64,000 nt of DNA from Micropterix aruncella (taxonomy: Eukaryota; Arthropoda; Insecta; Lepidoptera; Micropterigidae): the NCBI GenBank assembly GCA_944548615.1, contig OX155960.1, positions 30,161,973-30,225,972 on the forward strand, read 5' to 3'. The position numbers and the translations under genes are program-made. Below are positions 1 through 11,876 of this stretch, piece by piece. The notes beneath the pieces were generated by a model, which was not told the DNA's origin, did no database searches, and saw nothing but the letters and a program-made list of their open reading frames with translations. How positions within the stretch are numbered: the stretch's first letter is position 1; each line of letters starts with the position of its first letter.

Positions 1-325
1 GACGCTGTGGTCCGCGATAGATTCGGTAAACACTGTTTCACCGCTTCGTACGGGAGAGGATCGCGCAAGCGACCTCGAACTCGTAACCAATCGAAAGACT
101 GGAGTAATCTGGTCACAATTGGGAGTAAGAGCGTGAGTGTAAACCCGCCGGGTAACACTCCTGGCTATCTCGCGGTTAAGGCGTTGGGCTCTTACGGGCT
201 TGCGGCGGAGCTAGATGGTGGACTGTTTTGTCCAAGTCTTCTGCGCTCACTCCAGGGAGATAGATCGACTAATCGTTAAAACTTCCTCAGGTGACGGGCT
301 CACCCGCTGTAGTCGACAACCCTAG
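1..325 (+). repeat. Family A SINE-like repeat, 3' part (5' end off window)
   Basis: The sequence matches the 3' half of the complete family A copies at 3192-3589 and 19119-19729: 'tggtccgcgatagattc', then 'gttaaaacttcctcaggtga', 'cccgctgtagtcgac'. It ends near 325, just before TTGTTG, which resembles the TTGTC at the junction of other copies. Its 5' end lies outside the window, so no target duplication can be checked. The open frame inside it is not considered a gene because the family has no conserved reading frame. Confidence 0.8.
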
Positions 326-1654
326 TTGTTGCTGTAATTACTGAAAAATCTTACATTTATCTAAAATTTATAAATGATGGTCTGGTATAAAAGTTAAATT
401 TAGAACCTAATATATTTCTTGCATATTTCTTCAGCTGATGGATATTTCATGCATATTTAGCCCAAAGCCGCCAAATTCAGAGGTATCAGAAATATTGACA
501 TAACCTACCTTATTTCATTTAACTCAGTAAACGTAAACAACAATAGGACGAAACCGCCTCAAATCTACGGTTTCCTGAAGCTGTTTATATAGTTATAACA
601 TTTCATCTGCTATTTCTGTCACAGAAACAGTAGAACATAGCCAGACGGGTCATCGTCTTTATATTATTACGATCATCTGAAACAGCAAGGGCATAAGAGG
701 TCAAAGGTCAGCTGGAGCAGACGAAACATTTTGCCGAAGCAAACTTTCACACGGCATTTATCATGACTAAATGCAAAACTTTCATACCAACAAAAGTTAA
801 AATAAAATGAGTGAAATATAGAATATGGATACTATTTTGAGGGGTAGGTAAGACATCTGGCGTTGTGTTGACAATAAATATTGATATTTAAATAACGTTC
901 CACGAGAATTCCTAGTAACGTATTCTTAGCAGTAAAAATGGGATTTTGTTAAAAAGTGCAATAATGCCCATTAAAAACTCTAATGAGTTTAGCTGTGATT
1001 ATTACATACCCAATTGCAATCAATTAGGTTTACTTATTTCCATAATAAGCGCATTATAAAACATACTCGTAAAGTGCCTTCTTTTAAGAAAGCTATGTAT
1101 ACATAAACTGTAAATTTTCTATTGAGGAAAATAATCTACCCAAACTATACTTGACCTAAGTATAGTTTCGGTAGTTTTTTTTTAATCGCAATTCCATTTT
1201 GAGTAGTCATGTTATGCCCAATAACAGATATAGTTTCGTGCAATTGTTACGTTTACACAAAAGTAAAAATACCAATTAATTATTCAAATTTACTAAATTA
1301 TGTAAAATTTATTTTGGAATATTTTGCCGTAATATAAATCTTTGACAATATTCCATTAATAACAAAATATTAACTCCAAATCTCATTTGAATCTAATTTA
1401 CACATGGAGCGGAAGCGATGAGGAACAGTCTAGCTAGAGAGATACTGGAACAGTCAGACATTCAAATCCATCGGAACATTCTGATACAATATTACGTTCC
1501 GACAATTAAACATTTTTAAGCATCATTGATAAACTACATATATACATTAAGAACCGGACCCGTTTTAGACCATAATGTCGTTTCACGTAAACTATTTTTC
1601 TCTAGGACTTATAGTTTTGTGATCCAGGTGCAAACGACTGGCCGGACGGATGAA
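326..1654. other. AT-rich stretch without recognised gene
   Basis: No coding signature or recognised repeat. One perfect inverted repeat with 11-bp arms (AAACTATACTT at 1142-1152 and its complement at 1158-1168, 5-nt loop) could form a small hairpin. Confidence 0.5.
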
Positions 1655-2560
1655 GAGATTGTCAAAAAGGCCTTTTTTATACGACTACCTAACAAAAAAG
1701 GAGTGTAATGTGTTCAGGGTTCATCTATGTGTGTTTTCCGTTTCTTTATTCCACTATAACTTATAAACGCTTGGACCAATTTAGAAGCGTGTGGTGTTGT
1801 TAGAACCATTATATCATCCCGAGTGTCTTAGGATACTTTAACTACTGAAAGATAAAGTAAGTAGTTGTCTAAATGTCCAAATGTCAATAAATTAACATAA
1901 ATGTATCGTATTTAGTGTGAAATGAAAGGTCTGATTGAGTACATTCCGGAAATATACATGTATATATATGGATAAATATTTATACCACAAATATTTCATA
2001 AGAAAACCGTAACAAAAATAATTATAAATACAATAGTTCACTATATGTAACGGCAATCGTGCTTTTTATTTTTTTTTTATATATATTTACTTGTGACAAG
2101 CTTTTATTTATCTTGCAATGCTTGTTAGTTTGTTTAAGTCAAATTTTAGAACCTGAACTAGAACCACTTACTCTTATCCTATGAAGTTGAAATTTCACAT
2201 GTTACTTCAGTTCCGATGTTAATGCATTTTTATGGTGAGCGTGACCTGATTCTACACCCATGATAGGCTCCCGATGAGGATACTCTTCCACGGTCAACAG
2301 TACAGAACACAATTTTGTGTACGCATTCAATTATGATAGCCCGTTCTACGTTTTACCGCGATAGGGCCGCACTCAGGGTTGACTTCTAACAAAGAGACTC
2401 CTCAACGAACAACAAACAGCACAGACACGAAATTCTGTAAAGCATTCAATTATGATAACCCGTTCTAAGTTCCATTCTATGATATGGCTGCTGCACACAA
2501 CGTTGGCTTGGGACAGAGCATTTTAATATTTTAAAAAATGTGTTTTTACTATTAACTTAT
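1655..2560 (+). repeat. Family B interspersed repeat, copy 1
   Basis: The order of modules is shared with the copies at 7621-8340 (-), 10975-11710 (-) and 25325-25910 (+). There is a left module (about 1690-2090, 'ggagtgtaatgtgttca' onward), a middle module beginning 'acaagcttttattta' at about 2098, about two 120-bp tandem units (about 2260-2510), and a right end 'gtgtttttactattaactta'. No ORF is conserved. A non-autonomous element with an internal minisatellite, as in Helitron/Helentron-type (DINE-like) elements, is a reasonable guess, but I could not define the termini or prove the class. Confidence 0.7.
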
Positions 2561-2564
2561 TGAT

Positions 2565-3176
2565 ATATTTACTTGTAATTAAATAAAGAGCCTACAGGGA
2601 AATTAAAAAAAAATATCTAAAAACAAATCTCTTATTTTTAATTTGTTTTCAGTAAGAGACCGAAAAGGTTTCAGAACAAACGGCCACTATACATAATAGG
2701 GGCCCACATCAGAACAAAAGTGCGATAAAAACAAAGTTTTAGACTTAGCATAAAGGAGTGCGTAATTATAGGCGTAAATGCCGCTGCCGCGCCGGTACTT
2801 CGGATCGAACGAACGCCACCCTTGCTTGTTGTATACGATAATTATCTACGCACAATTAAACTTTTCCTTTAAAATGCCCATTTTAGATCGTATCGCGTCC
2901 GTCTTTGTTTATTTCCCTTTAAGGGCACCAGCGAGAATGAGTTTTTTTGGGCGTTTCTTTCCGAATGATCCGCGAACACAATTATAACATCGTAAAGTAG
3001 AGCGCTTGTGCTGTCGGTTTATGGCGATCGGTGTGATGATCGCTCAAAGCGGAAGTCTTATAGATAAGATACCCGCGATGGCCTATTTCCTACTCATTTC
3101 TACGTTAGATTTCGAAGTCTTAAAGTTTACAATATTTGTTGCTTCGACCTTGTATATTGAATATCTTGTTTCGACC
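2565..3176. other. Non-repetitive island, no gene recognised
   Basis: The part at about 2750-3060 is richer in GC than its surroundings and has no match elsewhere in the window. Short open frames occur on the plus strand but have no recognisable domain. Candidate conserved non-coding DNA (inference only). Confidence 0.3.
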
Positions 3177-3604
3177 TTGTCAAAATGGATGGGAGCTAAT
3201 GGGGCCCTTGCTGAGTTGGCCACGAAGACCCATTCTGTTCAGGGCTGGCCTCCACGCATGAAGTGCGAGCCCGAGCCCGGGCAGGACTCTGGCCTTAGGG
3301 CTAGTTTCCCCTAGAAGTCAACCATCTGGCGCTCCTGGACGGTCTGCGCACCGTGCGGCGTAAGCCAATCGATTGTGCATTCTGACTAACAGTCGGGGGA
3401 GTCTGGAAGCAGTACTGTTTCCTATAGAGCGGGATATTGTTATCTCGTGGATAATGCGTTGGCATCTTACGGGGATGTGGCGGAGCTTGTGGGTGGACTG
3501 TTTTGTCTAAGTCTTCTGCGCTCGCTTCACGAACAATCGTTAAAACTTCCTGAGGTGACGGGATCGCCCGTTGTAGTTGACAAGTCTATTTGTCAAAATG
3601 GATG
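3177..3604 (+). repeat. Family A SINE-like repeat with 15-bp target-site duplication
   Basis: The body at 3192-3589 (398 bp) is bounded by a perfect direct repeat TTGTCAAAATGGATG (3177-3191 and 3590-3604). A duplication of this length is typical of target-primed reverse transcription, so this is a retroposed element. It starts 'ggagctaatggggc' and ends 'gttgtagttgacaagtcta'. Compared with the ~610-bp copy at 19119 it lacks an internal segment. I see no clear Pol III A/B boxes, so it may derive from a LINE or another RNA rather than a tRNA. Confidence 0.85.
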
Positions 3605-4989
3605 AAGTCATTGATATTTCCGGTGATGAAAATTAATTGGGCACGTACAGGATAACGTCAAGATCTTAGCAGAGAGGTGTCTTCACGTAATCTTAACAAA
3701 ACGGGAGCTTATATTGATGTTTTTGGCATATATGCATAATATTACAATACATTTTAATTGCAGTGAAAATTTACGTGCACATTTTATTGTAAAAGAAAAG
3801 AATCTACCCTAGTACAGGAATTATCCTATTTGGGTAGTTTGTGACACTTACTATTTATACTACTTTCTCTTAAATAAATCATTATTATAATTATATTATA
3901 AAAACATTTTAGGACATTATATATCGTATTGTGCTATCCCCGACCTTTTTTAAATTGTTTTAATTTAGCTGAAATAATATTTTCAGAAAGTGAAGGCCAT
4001 CATAGGTTTCTTTTTTAATTATCTATTATTTTGGTTGTAATGTTTTCTACGGTTATTTGTTTGGTAAGAAATTAAATGCGTTTATATCAGCACTTTTCAA
4101 AGTGTGGTTTGCAACCCAATGATGGTTAACGTACAGATTTCAGCTGGGTTTTTCTACGTTACTTGCAAAACCTAGGTAGGTACGTCCTTGCTAAACCTAG
4201 GTTTTAATACGTTTCAGTTCAGCGATGTGAGATATTACTGAGATGTCGAGAAAACCTGACTAAGTGCACAATCAAATGTAAGAAAACTCTTTGAAAATAA
4301 TTATGGTTTTGAATTTTAATTGTAGATACAATGTTTTCTACTGAAGTTTTAACGTGCTGCTGTTTTACTACATCTTACATGTGTGAAGTCGGATTTTCCG
4401 CAATAGCAGATTATAATTTGGAGGCTGTCAATTAATTGACAAATACGAGTAGGTACGTCGAATAGGTGGACGTCATAAAAAGATCCAAAGCAAGCCCATA
4501 CTTTTAAGGATTTTAAAAATAACCACTTAAATTATTAAGCAAAAATAAAATTTTATTAAGCTTAAGTTGTAAAGTTTAATAAATATCTATTGAATACCCT
4601 CTAGTCGTTATTTTTCAAACATAATATTTTTGTAACGTTTAGAATAGGTAGGTATTTGTTTATAGTATGTTATTTTATTCTTAGTATATATTTTTATTTA
4701 TAGTATATAGTTTTGAAGTAATATTGGGGCAGTGAAGAGTAGTTAAGTTAGAAAAAATGAAGGGAATCTGTGGTTGAACACAATTATAGAAATTTATTTT
4801 AAAAAAGGTGAAATGATTAATTTAAAGGTAACAATAGGACAGAGAAGTAACCGCGTGGGTAGCAGTAATATGCAACTTTAGTAGGTCGCGATACGCAAGA
4901 CTTTAAAAACCCCTGAAATAGATAATTTGGTGATATTGCAAAAGAAAACACGTTAATTATTAATTTTAAACTCGTCAAACGCGTTGCAT
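3605..4989. other. AT-rich stretch, nothing recognised
   Basis: Low-complexity AT-rich DNA with short direct repeats such as 'aaaacctaggt' near 4167-4202. No gene, RNA or classified repeat was seen. Confidence 0.5.
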
Positions 4990-5560
4990 AAAATAAGCTC
5001 ACCTATCGGTATCGCGATCTGGCTATTTTTTTTTTGTTATTATCCGTTGAATGTTGAAATGTTGTTGCGGGATTGATCTAATCGGGCGTCTGCTTTCCTC
5101 CCCTCATTTGAATAATTACCTCTAATCGCGGTAATTTAATGAAAGTAACGATTTAATTCGGCACTAAGCCGGCGCTAAGTAGGGCCGCGCACCAATTTGA
5201 ATTTCTCACATTTCGATAGCATCGCCGCGATTTCTTTGCGTAATTGCACTGTAATTATTGTCATTACCGGAACAATGAGAGCCCCGGCAGAGCCAACAAA
5301 GAGGAACGGACGAACAGAAGAACAGAACTGTCTGGCCGATACGCATCGGTGTAATTTGCCTGGGCAAAAGAGGGGCGCAGCGCATCGACTGCGGTACTAG
5401 CATTTCTGTTCTGTTCTGTCCCTTTCGACCGAAATTATAAGTTCCTTTCTGTAAACGGCGCGGCGCTGCAACGGCTCCATCTCTACTAAGGAGGTGTCGG
5501 TTACGAAAACCTCTCATTAATTCTTTTATCGCCTCGACTGCCTTTGTTGCGATCGTTTAC
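4990..5560. other. GC-richer non-repetitive island (candidate CNE)
   Basis: An abrupt rise in GC with many CpG, and TAATTA/AATTA-like cores at the edges ('ggtaatttaatg', 'gtaattgcactgtaatta'). Frames are open on both strands at about 5197-5517, but they overlap antiparallel and resemble no protein. The region has no second copy in the window. Function as a regulatory element is inference. Confidence 0.35.
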
Positions 5561-5991
5561 GAATAATACCTCTATAGAGTACTATAATCATTGCGAAATT
5601 TGCTCTTTTGTTATCTATAAACGTACATAATCTTGATATAATTATAATTTTGTAGCGAAAAATGTGATTTTCACTTCTCAGTCATAAAGTGACTAAATTA
5701 AATATCCTGAAATTTATATTCGAAACTATTCGAAAAATAACGAAAGTGTATTACTTTTCAGACTCGATAATAGATTTAGTGTCTGTCATTTATCAAATGA
5801 CATTAGCAAGATTGGGCTTGGATATTTTAATCATCCATCGTGTAGACAAATAAATATGTTAAAAAAATACTATTCTAAAACCGCTTTTGTTTTTTAATTT
5901 GTAATTTGGATTATTATCCTTTGTAATGTGCATATTGCAAAGTAATACTTATTATGCATATTTATGCATAGGTAACAAAAATAGGATTTTC
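5561..5991. other. AT-rich spacer
   Basis: No recognised gene or repeat. Confidence 0.4.
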
Positions 5992-6145
5992 GCTTATAAA
6001 TTCTGAACGGTACTTCCTATCTAGACATTCTTTAATTAAAAATTGGAGAGGATAAACTTGCGCGTCCAATGACATACTTAAAGAATAATTTTAATGTTTA
6101 GAGAAGGTTTAGATAGGAATTACTTACCGTTCAGAATTTATAAGC
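5992..6145. mobile_element. Small inverted-repeat element (MITE-like)
   Basis: The left arm GCTTATAAATTCTGAACGGT (from 5992) is repeated as its reverse complement ending at 6145. The similarity continues inward to 'TTCCTATCTA', giving arms of about 35-40 bp around a ~75-bp centre. The 154-bp size and terminal symmetry fit a MITE. Flanks are T/A-rich and the duplication is ambiguous, so the superfamily is not assigned. Confidence 0.7.
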
Positions 6146-6884
6146 AAAAAACCAAAAAAGTTTCTTTTTTGTTGTTTTATTGCCATAGCGTCTAATGTAC
6201 CACTCAGAAACCGTAACAAAATTACGTTACTATTATTTGAGACGCCCTAAGTGAAATAAAATCATTTTTAGCTTTGTCGGAATTAATTTCAACCAAAAGT
6301 ATTTAGCTGTACGCTGTAAGGTCGCCTTTGCGAGTAAATATAGAAAAATGTAATAATAATAATAAATTTTGTTATCGAAATATTTCGGAAAAATTACATG
6401 TGTATTATCGATGTCATTGTACTCTAATTAGGTAATAATCACTATCATTATCACTAACGCATCTAGCTTCTTCCTTATTTCAAGACAATAAGGAGCATTT
6501 GTCATCTATCTAATTAAATTCAAAACTTCTTAATTTTCATAATTACAGCAATTATAGCAATTGCAAATAAATTGTACGTAATTATAATTGACTATGCAGA
6601 AGTGAAATCGCCTTCGGCAAGTTGCATTTCCGTGTAGGGGAACTTTGTATATACAACTGCTACTGCCCAATAATTAACTCGTTCAACGATTCGAGGAAAA
6701 TAAGCGATGTCGCTTTGGCTAAATTGTCAGTAATATTACGCAAGTCTATATTACGAAGCGATGGACCTATTAAACGCCACAGAAATGTAAACGTTTTGAT
6801 TGACAGTCATTCATACCTGACAGATCTACAAGGACCAGTGCCGCTTTCCTCATATTCACCTCATTAATTTTGAATTTTTATTAT
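6146..6884. other. AT-rich spacer, no gene recognised
   Basis: Nothing diagnostic. A short plus-strand open frame at 6622-6867 has no recognisable domain. Confidence 0.4.
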
Positions 6885-7200
6885 AAATATTACCTAATAC
6901 TAGCAGTTGCCCGCGCATTAGTTCGCGCGTGGAAGTCAATATTTAATTCACATGTCGAACTTACGATTATTTTTTAAACTATAATAAACCCTTCGGCTAC
7001 GTAACGACCAAATTTGTTTGCACATCAGAACACCGTTGACTACGTGACGCCCAATATTGGCGGCTTGCTCCCGGAGCGCACAGTAATATAATTTTCTAAT
7101 TCGAACGCATCCTAAAATCCATACCAAATATCTCATTATTACCATTAGATACAAAGACGGCTGCTAAAATAATTTCGCGCGTCATTTCGTGGATATTTCT
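6885..7200. repeat. LINE/SINE tail-like remnant ('ctagcagttgcccgcg')
   Basis: The phrase 'actagcagttgcccgcgcat' followed by 'gttcgcgcgtggaag' is a degenerate version of a tail sequence I know from abundant lepidopteran non-LTR elements (RTE-type and relatives). Boundaries are approximate and no ORF survives. Confidence 0.45.
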
Positions 7201-7399
7201 GGTAAAATTTCATTGTCAAACATATTTTTTTTTCTAGAAATAATCAAAATTTTTATTGGTTTTTATGAGCTAATATCTAAATATTTTTGTATGTAAATAA
7301 GCAAAACGAAATATTAACTTTGATAGAGCATTTAATAAAGATCACGAAAGTATTTACAATTTCTAAATATGGTTCCGTATTTTTCCGTAAGACATGTAC

Positions 7400-7570
7400 A
7401 AGTTAGAAATGCCGAGTTTTTTTCACTTTTTCTACATTCTCATATTTATTCATAATTATCTAATTATTTTACAAAATGAGATTTCAATATTCTATATACA
7501 AAATTTCAATGCGATCATTGTTCAGTTATTTTTTTTAGGATTGCTATAGTAGTTCGGCGATAATGCAAGA
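7400..7570 (+). repeat. Family D interspersed repeat
   Basis: The segment 'cattctcatatttattcata' through 'aatttcaatgcgatcattgt' recurs inverted at about 21365-21490 and partly at about 23995-24080. The class is unknown; the shared segment is about 130 bp. Confidence 0.6.
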
Positions 7571-7620
7571 AATTCCAATAAATTGCAGCGGTCTGCCATT
7601 AAATTATACCGCTACTCAAA

Positions 7621-8340
7621 GAGTTAATAGTAAAAACACATGTTTAAAAACAAGCTTTTATTAAAATGCTCTGTCACTAGCCAACCCTGGGTGCAGCAGT
7701 TATGTAATAGTGTAACTTAGAACGGGCTATCATAATTGAATGCGTATACGAAATTTCGTTTCTGTGCTGTCAACCGTTGAGGAGCCCCCTCGTTGGAAGC
7801 CAACCCTGGGTGCAGCAGCCCTGTCGCGGTGAAACTTGGAACGGGCTATTATCATTGAATGCGTATACAAAATTTCGTTTCTGTGCTGTCGACTGTTGAG
7901 GAATCCCCTCGTTTGGAAGTCAACCCTGGGTGAAGCAGCCCTATCGCGGTTACATATAGAACGGGCTATCATAATTGAATGCATATACAAAATTTCGTGT
8001 ATGTGCTGTTGATCGTTGAGGAGTCCCCTCGTCGGGAGCCAACCCTAGGCTCAGCAGCCTTGTCATGATAGAACTTATAGCGGGCTATCATAATTGTATG
8101 CGTATACAAAATTTCCTGTCTGTGCTGTTGACCGTTGAGGAGTCCCCTCGTCGGGAGCCGATTCTGGGTGCAAAATCAGGTAATGCTCAACATACAAATG
8201 CATTGTATTCGGAACTGAACCAACATATAAGATTTCAACTTCATAGGATAAGAGGAAGTGGTTCTAATTCTGCTTGCAAGATTTGACCTAAACATACTGA
8301 CAAACATTACAAGGTAAATAAAAGCTTGTAAAATTTATGC
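7621..8340 (-). repeat. Family B interspersed repeat, copy 2
   Basis: A minus-strand copy. On the plus strand the right end 'agttaatagtaaaaacacat' comes first, then the 120-bp tandem array (listed separately), then the middle module ending 'aataaaagcttgt' at about 8330. The left module found in copies 1 and 4 is missing, so the family consists of separable modules. Confidence 0.75.
7676..8166 (-). repeat. 120-bp tandem repeat array, about 4 units
   Basis: 'ccaaccctgggtgcagcag' or close variants recur at about 7680, 7800, 7920 and 8040, a fixed period of about 120 bp. Each unit contains 'gaacgggctatcataattga' and 'gttgaggagtcccctcgt'. Units are a few to roughly 15% divergent. Their number differs between family B copies (about 2, 4 and 3.5), so the array expands and contracts. 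No unit is a convincing coding repeat. Confidence 0.9.
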
Positions 8341-8522
8341 AGTTGACGGCCCAGCCTGATCAGATGACATTTGGTGGAACAAATTTTGAGTAGTAGTGCT
8401 CCATCTATTTCTTTTGGTACGGTCTTGGACTCAGTGGTTATGTGTACCAGCGATACGCAACCTTGGATTCGCTACTGCAAAAAAAGGGTTGTGAATTATG
8501 AACGCTAAAACTGATACAAGTC
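8341..8522. other. Spacer, possible degenerate SINE
   Basis: 'ggtcttggactcagtggtta' followed by 'ccttggattcgctactgc' is faintly tRNA-like in layout, but the boxes are too weak to call. Confidence 0.2.
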
Positions 8523-8731
8523 TAAGACGGGTGTTACACGTTTAATCTGGCATCAGTTCAGTCCGCGATGTTTGTCAAAATGTCGGAAAACTGATCATTT
8601 ATCGCGTTGACTGATAGATTGAACTGATGGATTTTGATACATTTGGATAATTTCTATCAGTCCATCAGTCAGATCGTCATCGCGGTCGCGGACTGAACTG
8701 ATGCCAGATTAAACTTGTAACACCCGTCTAA
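8523..8731. mobile_element. MITE with TAA duplication (PIF/Harbinger-like)
   Basis: The element spans 8526-8728. Termini GACGGGTGTTACA are inverted at both ends and the arms extend about 45 bp ('aatctggcatcagttcagtc'). It is flanked by TAA at 8523-8525 and 8729-8731. A 3-bp TWA duplication is the hallmark of PIF/Harbinger. Length is 203 bp and there is no ORF. Confidence 0.75.
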
Positions 8732-9025
8732 TGCCGCATCCACACTTTGGCGAATATTCGTGTTAGTAACGTATAAGATGCGGATTTTCAAAGAAAAAAA
8801 GACAGCCAACTGACAGCTCGGAGCTGTCAAAATCACGTCAAAAATAGAAGAGGTGCGAAGAGTGCGCAGTACTGCGCAGGCGCAGCTCGCAGGCTGACAA
8901 CCACAGCTCATATTTTGTGCTACGGTGACGTTGGCATATCTGCCATAAGAGTTTTGCATATATGTTTCCTAATAGTTGTTTACACGTACTTGGACACGAA
9001 CATTCGCCAACGCGTGGAGGGGGCA
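8732..9025. mobile_element. Second MITE directly adjoining the first
   Basis: Inverted termini of about 35 bp: left 'TGCCGCATCCACACTTTGGC', right the imperfect complement ending 'gcgtggagggggca'. Inner arms share 'TTGGCGAAT(A/G)TTCGTGT'. It starts immediately after the TAA that closes the neighbouring MITE. A relative with similar ends lies at 39374-39598. Superfamily uncertain. Confidence 0.6.
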
Positions 9026-9326
9026 TATGAAACATCACCAAAAGGGCATGCTTTATGTTTTATTTGGTCGGATATTAGCAAGTGAGAGAGCATCAAGTTG
9101 ATTAAAAATCAACAAAAAGGAACAAAATGCTTCGAAAGTTAAAAAATAAAAATAATATTTATATTAATACACCAGCATCACAAAAAGTGTGTACATTTAA
9201 AAAAAATATCTACGTTAAAAACATAGGGCGTCTTAAATGTTTCTTTTTTTTTGTCAGCTGCAACTGTCTCTCTCACGTTTGTGGCTCTCTTGCGGATTAT
9301 GGAAACTTTAGTAAAATTTCTTTTTT

Positions 9327-9645
9327 AGGGGCTCTCTAGACGATCAAGCATGCTTATCAAGCATCGCGTCGCGGGCTGGGAGGGGATCGTAAACCGCAGG
9401 AAATATGCAAATATATTTTTTAAATATTTACTAATAATGCCTAATTTGTAGTTTTATACCAGGGAGTCACGTCATTCATCAATCAATTACGTCTAATTAA
9501 CGTGACTTCCTGGTATAAACTACAAAATTGGGCATTTTTGGTTAATATTTAATAAACATATTTGCATATTTCCTGCGGTTTACGATCCCTCCCCAGCCCG
9601 CGACGCGATGCTTGACAAGCATGATTGATCGTCTAGAGAGCCCCT
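9327..9645. mobile_element. Near-complete hairpin element (foldback MITE)
   Basis: AGGGGCTCTCTAGACGATCA at 9327 is matched by its complement ending at 9645. The two arms pair over nearly their whole ~145 bp, including 'gggatcgtaaaccgcaggaa' and 'ggtataaactacaaa', leaving a small centre near 9475-9500. It is flanked by T-rich and A-rich DNA with TA at the edges. Any transcript would fold into one long hairpin. Confidence 0.85.
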
Positions 9646-9649
9646 AAAC

Positions 9650-10610
9650 CAATAAAGAACAAAATAGATTTTTTCGAGTTTTATTACTTTCGAAGCGGGT
9701 GAACGATATTTGAGAGCTCCCACTTTCAGACACGTATCCAGACTTCAGTTTCGGAAGGAGGGGAAGGGGGTTTTTTATTTATTTTCATTTATATATAAAC
9801 GAAAATACGCCAGATTTCGGTGGGTTCAATCCGAACTACCCCCTCTCCTCCCCCCCCCCTGGATACTTGCCTGACACCAGGTACATAAGTTGCGGATTCT
9901 CCCTGATTCTCATTTTTTTCTCGATTTAATTTTTTCTCGATTTAATAAGAATTTCGGGGGATGCGTCTCCTGTGTACCCCCCCTCCTCTTTTCCTGGATA
10001 CGTGGTAGACCCCCTTTCATCCTTTCCCATAGTCACTGAAAAAAGACTTTTAAGACCTCGGTTTTGAAAACGCTGCATACCGCTGATGTATACAACATAC
10101 GTGTACTAAGTACAAGAGTAGTGTACTATAGGTACTAAGAGTAGTGTAAGTCGGCGCTCGCTTACTCAGTATGTAATTAGAAACGCTTATACCCAGATTT
10201 AATTGTCGAGGGATACGTGCAATTTGTGACCGGTTTCACTGCAGTCATTGTTTAAGCTTGAAGGGAAAATTATACACTTTAGAGAATCAGTGTTTGTTGA
10301 TTGTGCGGCGACTGTAATAAACGTTACATTGTTTTTAGAATCACTTTTCTTTTATTGTGCCAGCAATTAGGTGTAATCAAAGGGTTTTCTGAATGAATAA
10401 AGTATATACACTAAGAAAAATAATCGACTTTTCCCTAGACTTTTCCGGCAAAAAAACAAGCTACCCCCCCCCCCCCTTCCCTCCACCCCACCGCCTGCCG
10501 CCCCTTCCCTCTTTCTCACGCCAACCCGACCTCCACCTCGCACCAATTCGTAGTATATTTTTAGCGAGGCTCGGTGATTTTCTCGGTTAGCCTCGGGCGT
10601 TGATTAATAT
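9650..10610. other. Region with C-rich runs, no gene
   Basis: Several runs of C (about 9849-9860, 9977-9986, 10465-10478) sit among degenerate phrases such as 'cctggatacttgcctgac'. An open frame at 10393-10590 is a by-product of the CCT/CCC runs. Probably old repeat DNA. Confidence 0.4.
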
Positions 10611-10639
10611 GTATGGTAATTTAAATATTATTAGTGCAG

Positions 10640-10970
10640 CTTGTAGTTAGCAGCCTCCCTCCCCCCCCCCCCCCCCCCGCCGCCCCTCCGACGTGTCAAG
10701 TGACTATGATAGCAAAGGTAGTATTTCCGTGATTTTAAAATGGTGTTTATACAAAAATGATGTAGTATTTACTTGAATATGTATTATTTAATTAAATTAA
10801 TATTACATTTTTTGCGTCGGTTGTATATGAAATATCCCAACCAAAATTTTTTAAAGGGATTTTGGGTCCAATCAAGTCTCTAAGTCCAATATTTTGAGAT
10901 TGAAAAATGACCAGCGCTTCTTTTGGTGGGCCGATTTCAACCTCTTTTCTTCAACTATGATATTGTAAGC
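10640..10970 (+). repeat. Family C repeat, 5' module with poly-C tract
   Basis: A run of about 19 C (about 10660-10678) precedes 'gtcaagtgactatgatagca', 'ggtagtatttccgtgatttt' and 'caagtctctaagtccaatat'. The same order occurs at 20690-21060. The element class is not recognised; no ORF. Confidence 0.6.
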
Positions 10971-10974
10971 AAAT

Positions 10975-11710
10975 ACATTTATTAAAAAGAATAAAAAACA
11001 CGACTGCAGCTACAAAAAGTGGACTATTGTAATTATAATTATTTTGATTACTGTTTTTTTATGAAATATTTGTGGTTTATATATTTATCCATATACATAG
11101 ATACCTACATGTATATTGCCGGTCTAGCTCACCGTAAAAATGCATTGTCATCGGAACTGAACTAACAGGTAAAATTTCAACTTCATAGGATAAGAGGAAG
11201 TGATTCTAGTTCAGGTTCTAAAATTTGATCTAAAGAAACTAACAAACATTGCAAGGTAAATAAAAGCTTGCCACAAGTAAATATATTGAAAAGAATAAAA
11301 AATACGACTGCCGTTACAAAAAGTGAACTATTGTGTTTATAATTATATTTGTTACGGTTTTCTTATGAAATATTTGTGGTTTATATATATTTATCTACAT
11401 AGATACAAGTATATTTCCGGAATGTACTCAATCAGACCGTTGATTTGACACTAAACACGATATATTTATGGTAATTTATTGGAATTTGGACATTTAGACA
11501 ACTACTTACTTAGTGATATTTACACTATAACACTCAGGATGACATAACGATTTTAGCAATACCACACACTTCTAAATCGGTTAAAGTGTTTAAAAGTTAT
11601 GGTGGAATAAAGAAACGGAAAACATACAAAGATAAACCTTGAACACATTACACTCCTTTTCAGTCGTGTAAAAACATGTTTTTCCAGCGAATAAGGTAAA
11701 AATCCCAAAA
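10975..11710 (-). repeat. Family B interspersed repeat, copy 4, with internal duplication
   Basis: A minus-strand copy lacking the 120-bp array. A ~110-bp segment ('tatgaaatatttgtggttta' and neighbours) occurs twice, at about 10990-11110 and 11290-11410, on both sides of the middle module (about 11125-11280). The left module occupies about 11410-11700. The duplication suggests an insertion or rearrangement of one family B copy within another. Confidence 0.65.
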
Positions 11711-11876
11711 CAAATTATATTTTCTTGTTTAATTTGATGTACAAAATCATCCCTAGGAATGCGACCTTCGTTTACCCAAACACTTTATATTATAGCCATT
11801 TCTTAGAATATTACAACCAACTATATCTAAAAGTTTGTAAAATCTGATTTTATTACATTTATTATGTAGTAAAGTT

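Noticed and set aside
10393..10590. Proline-rich short protein
   Set aside because: Generated by poly-C/CCT tracts within repeat DNA.
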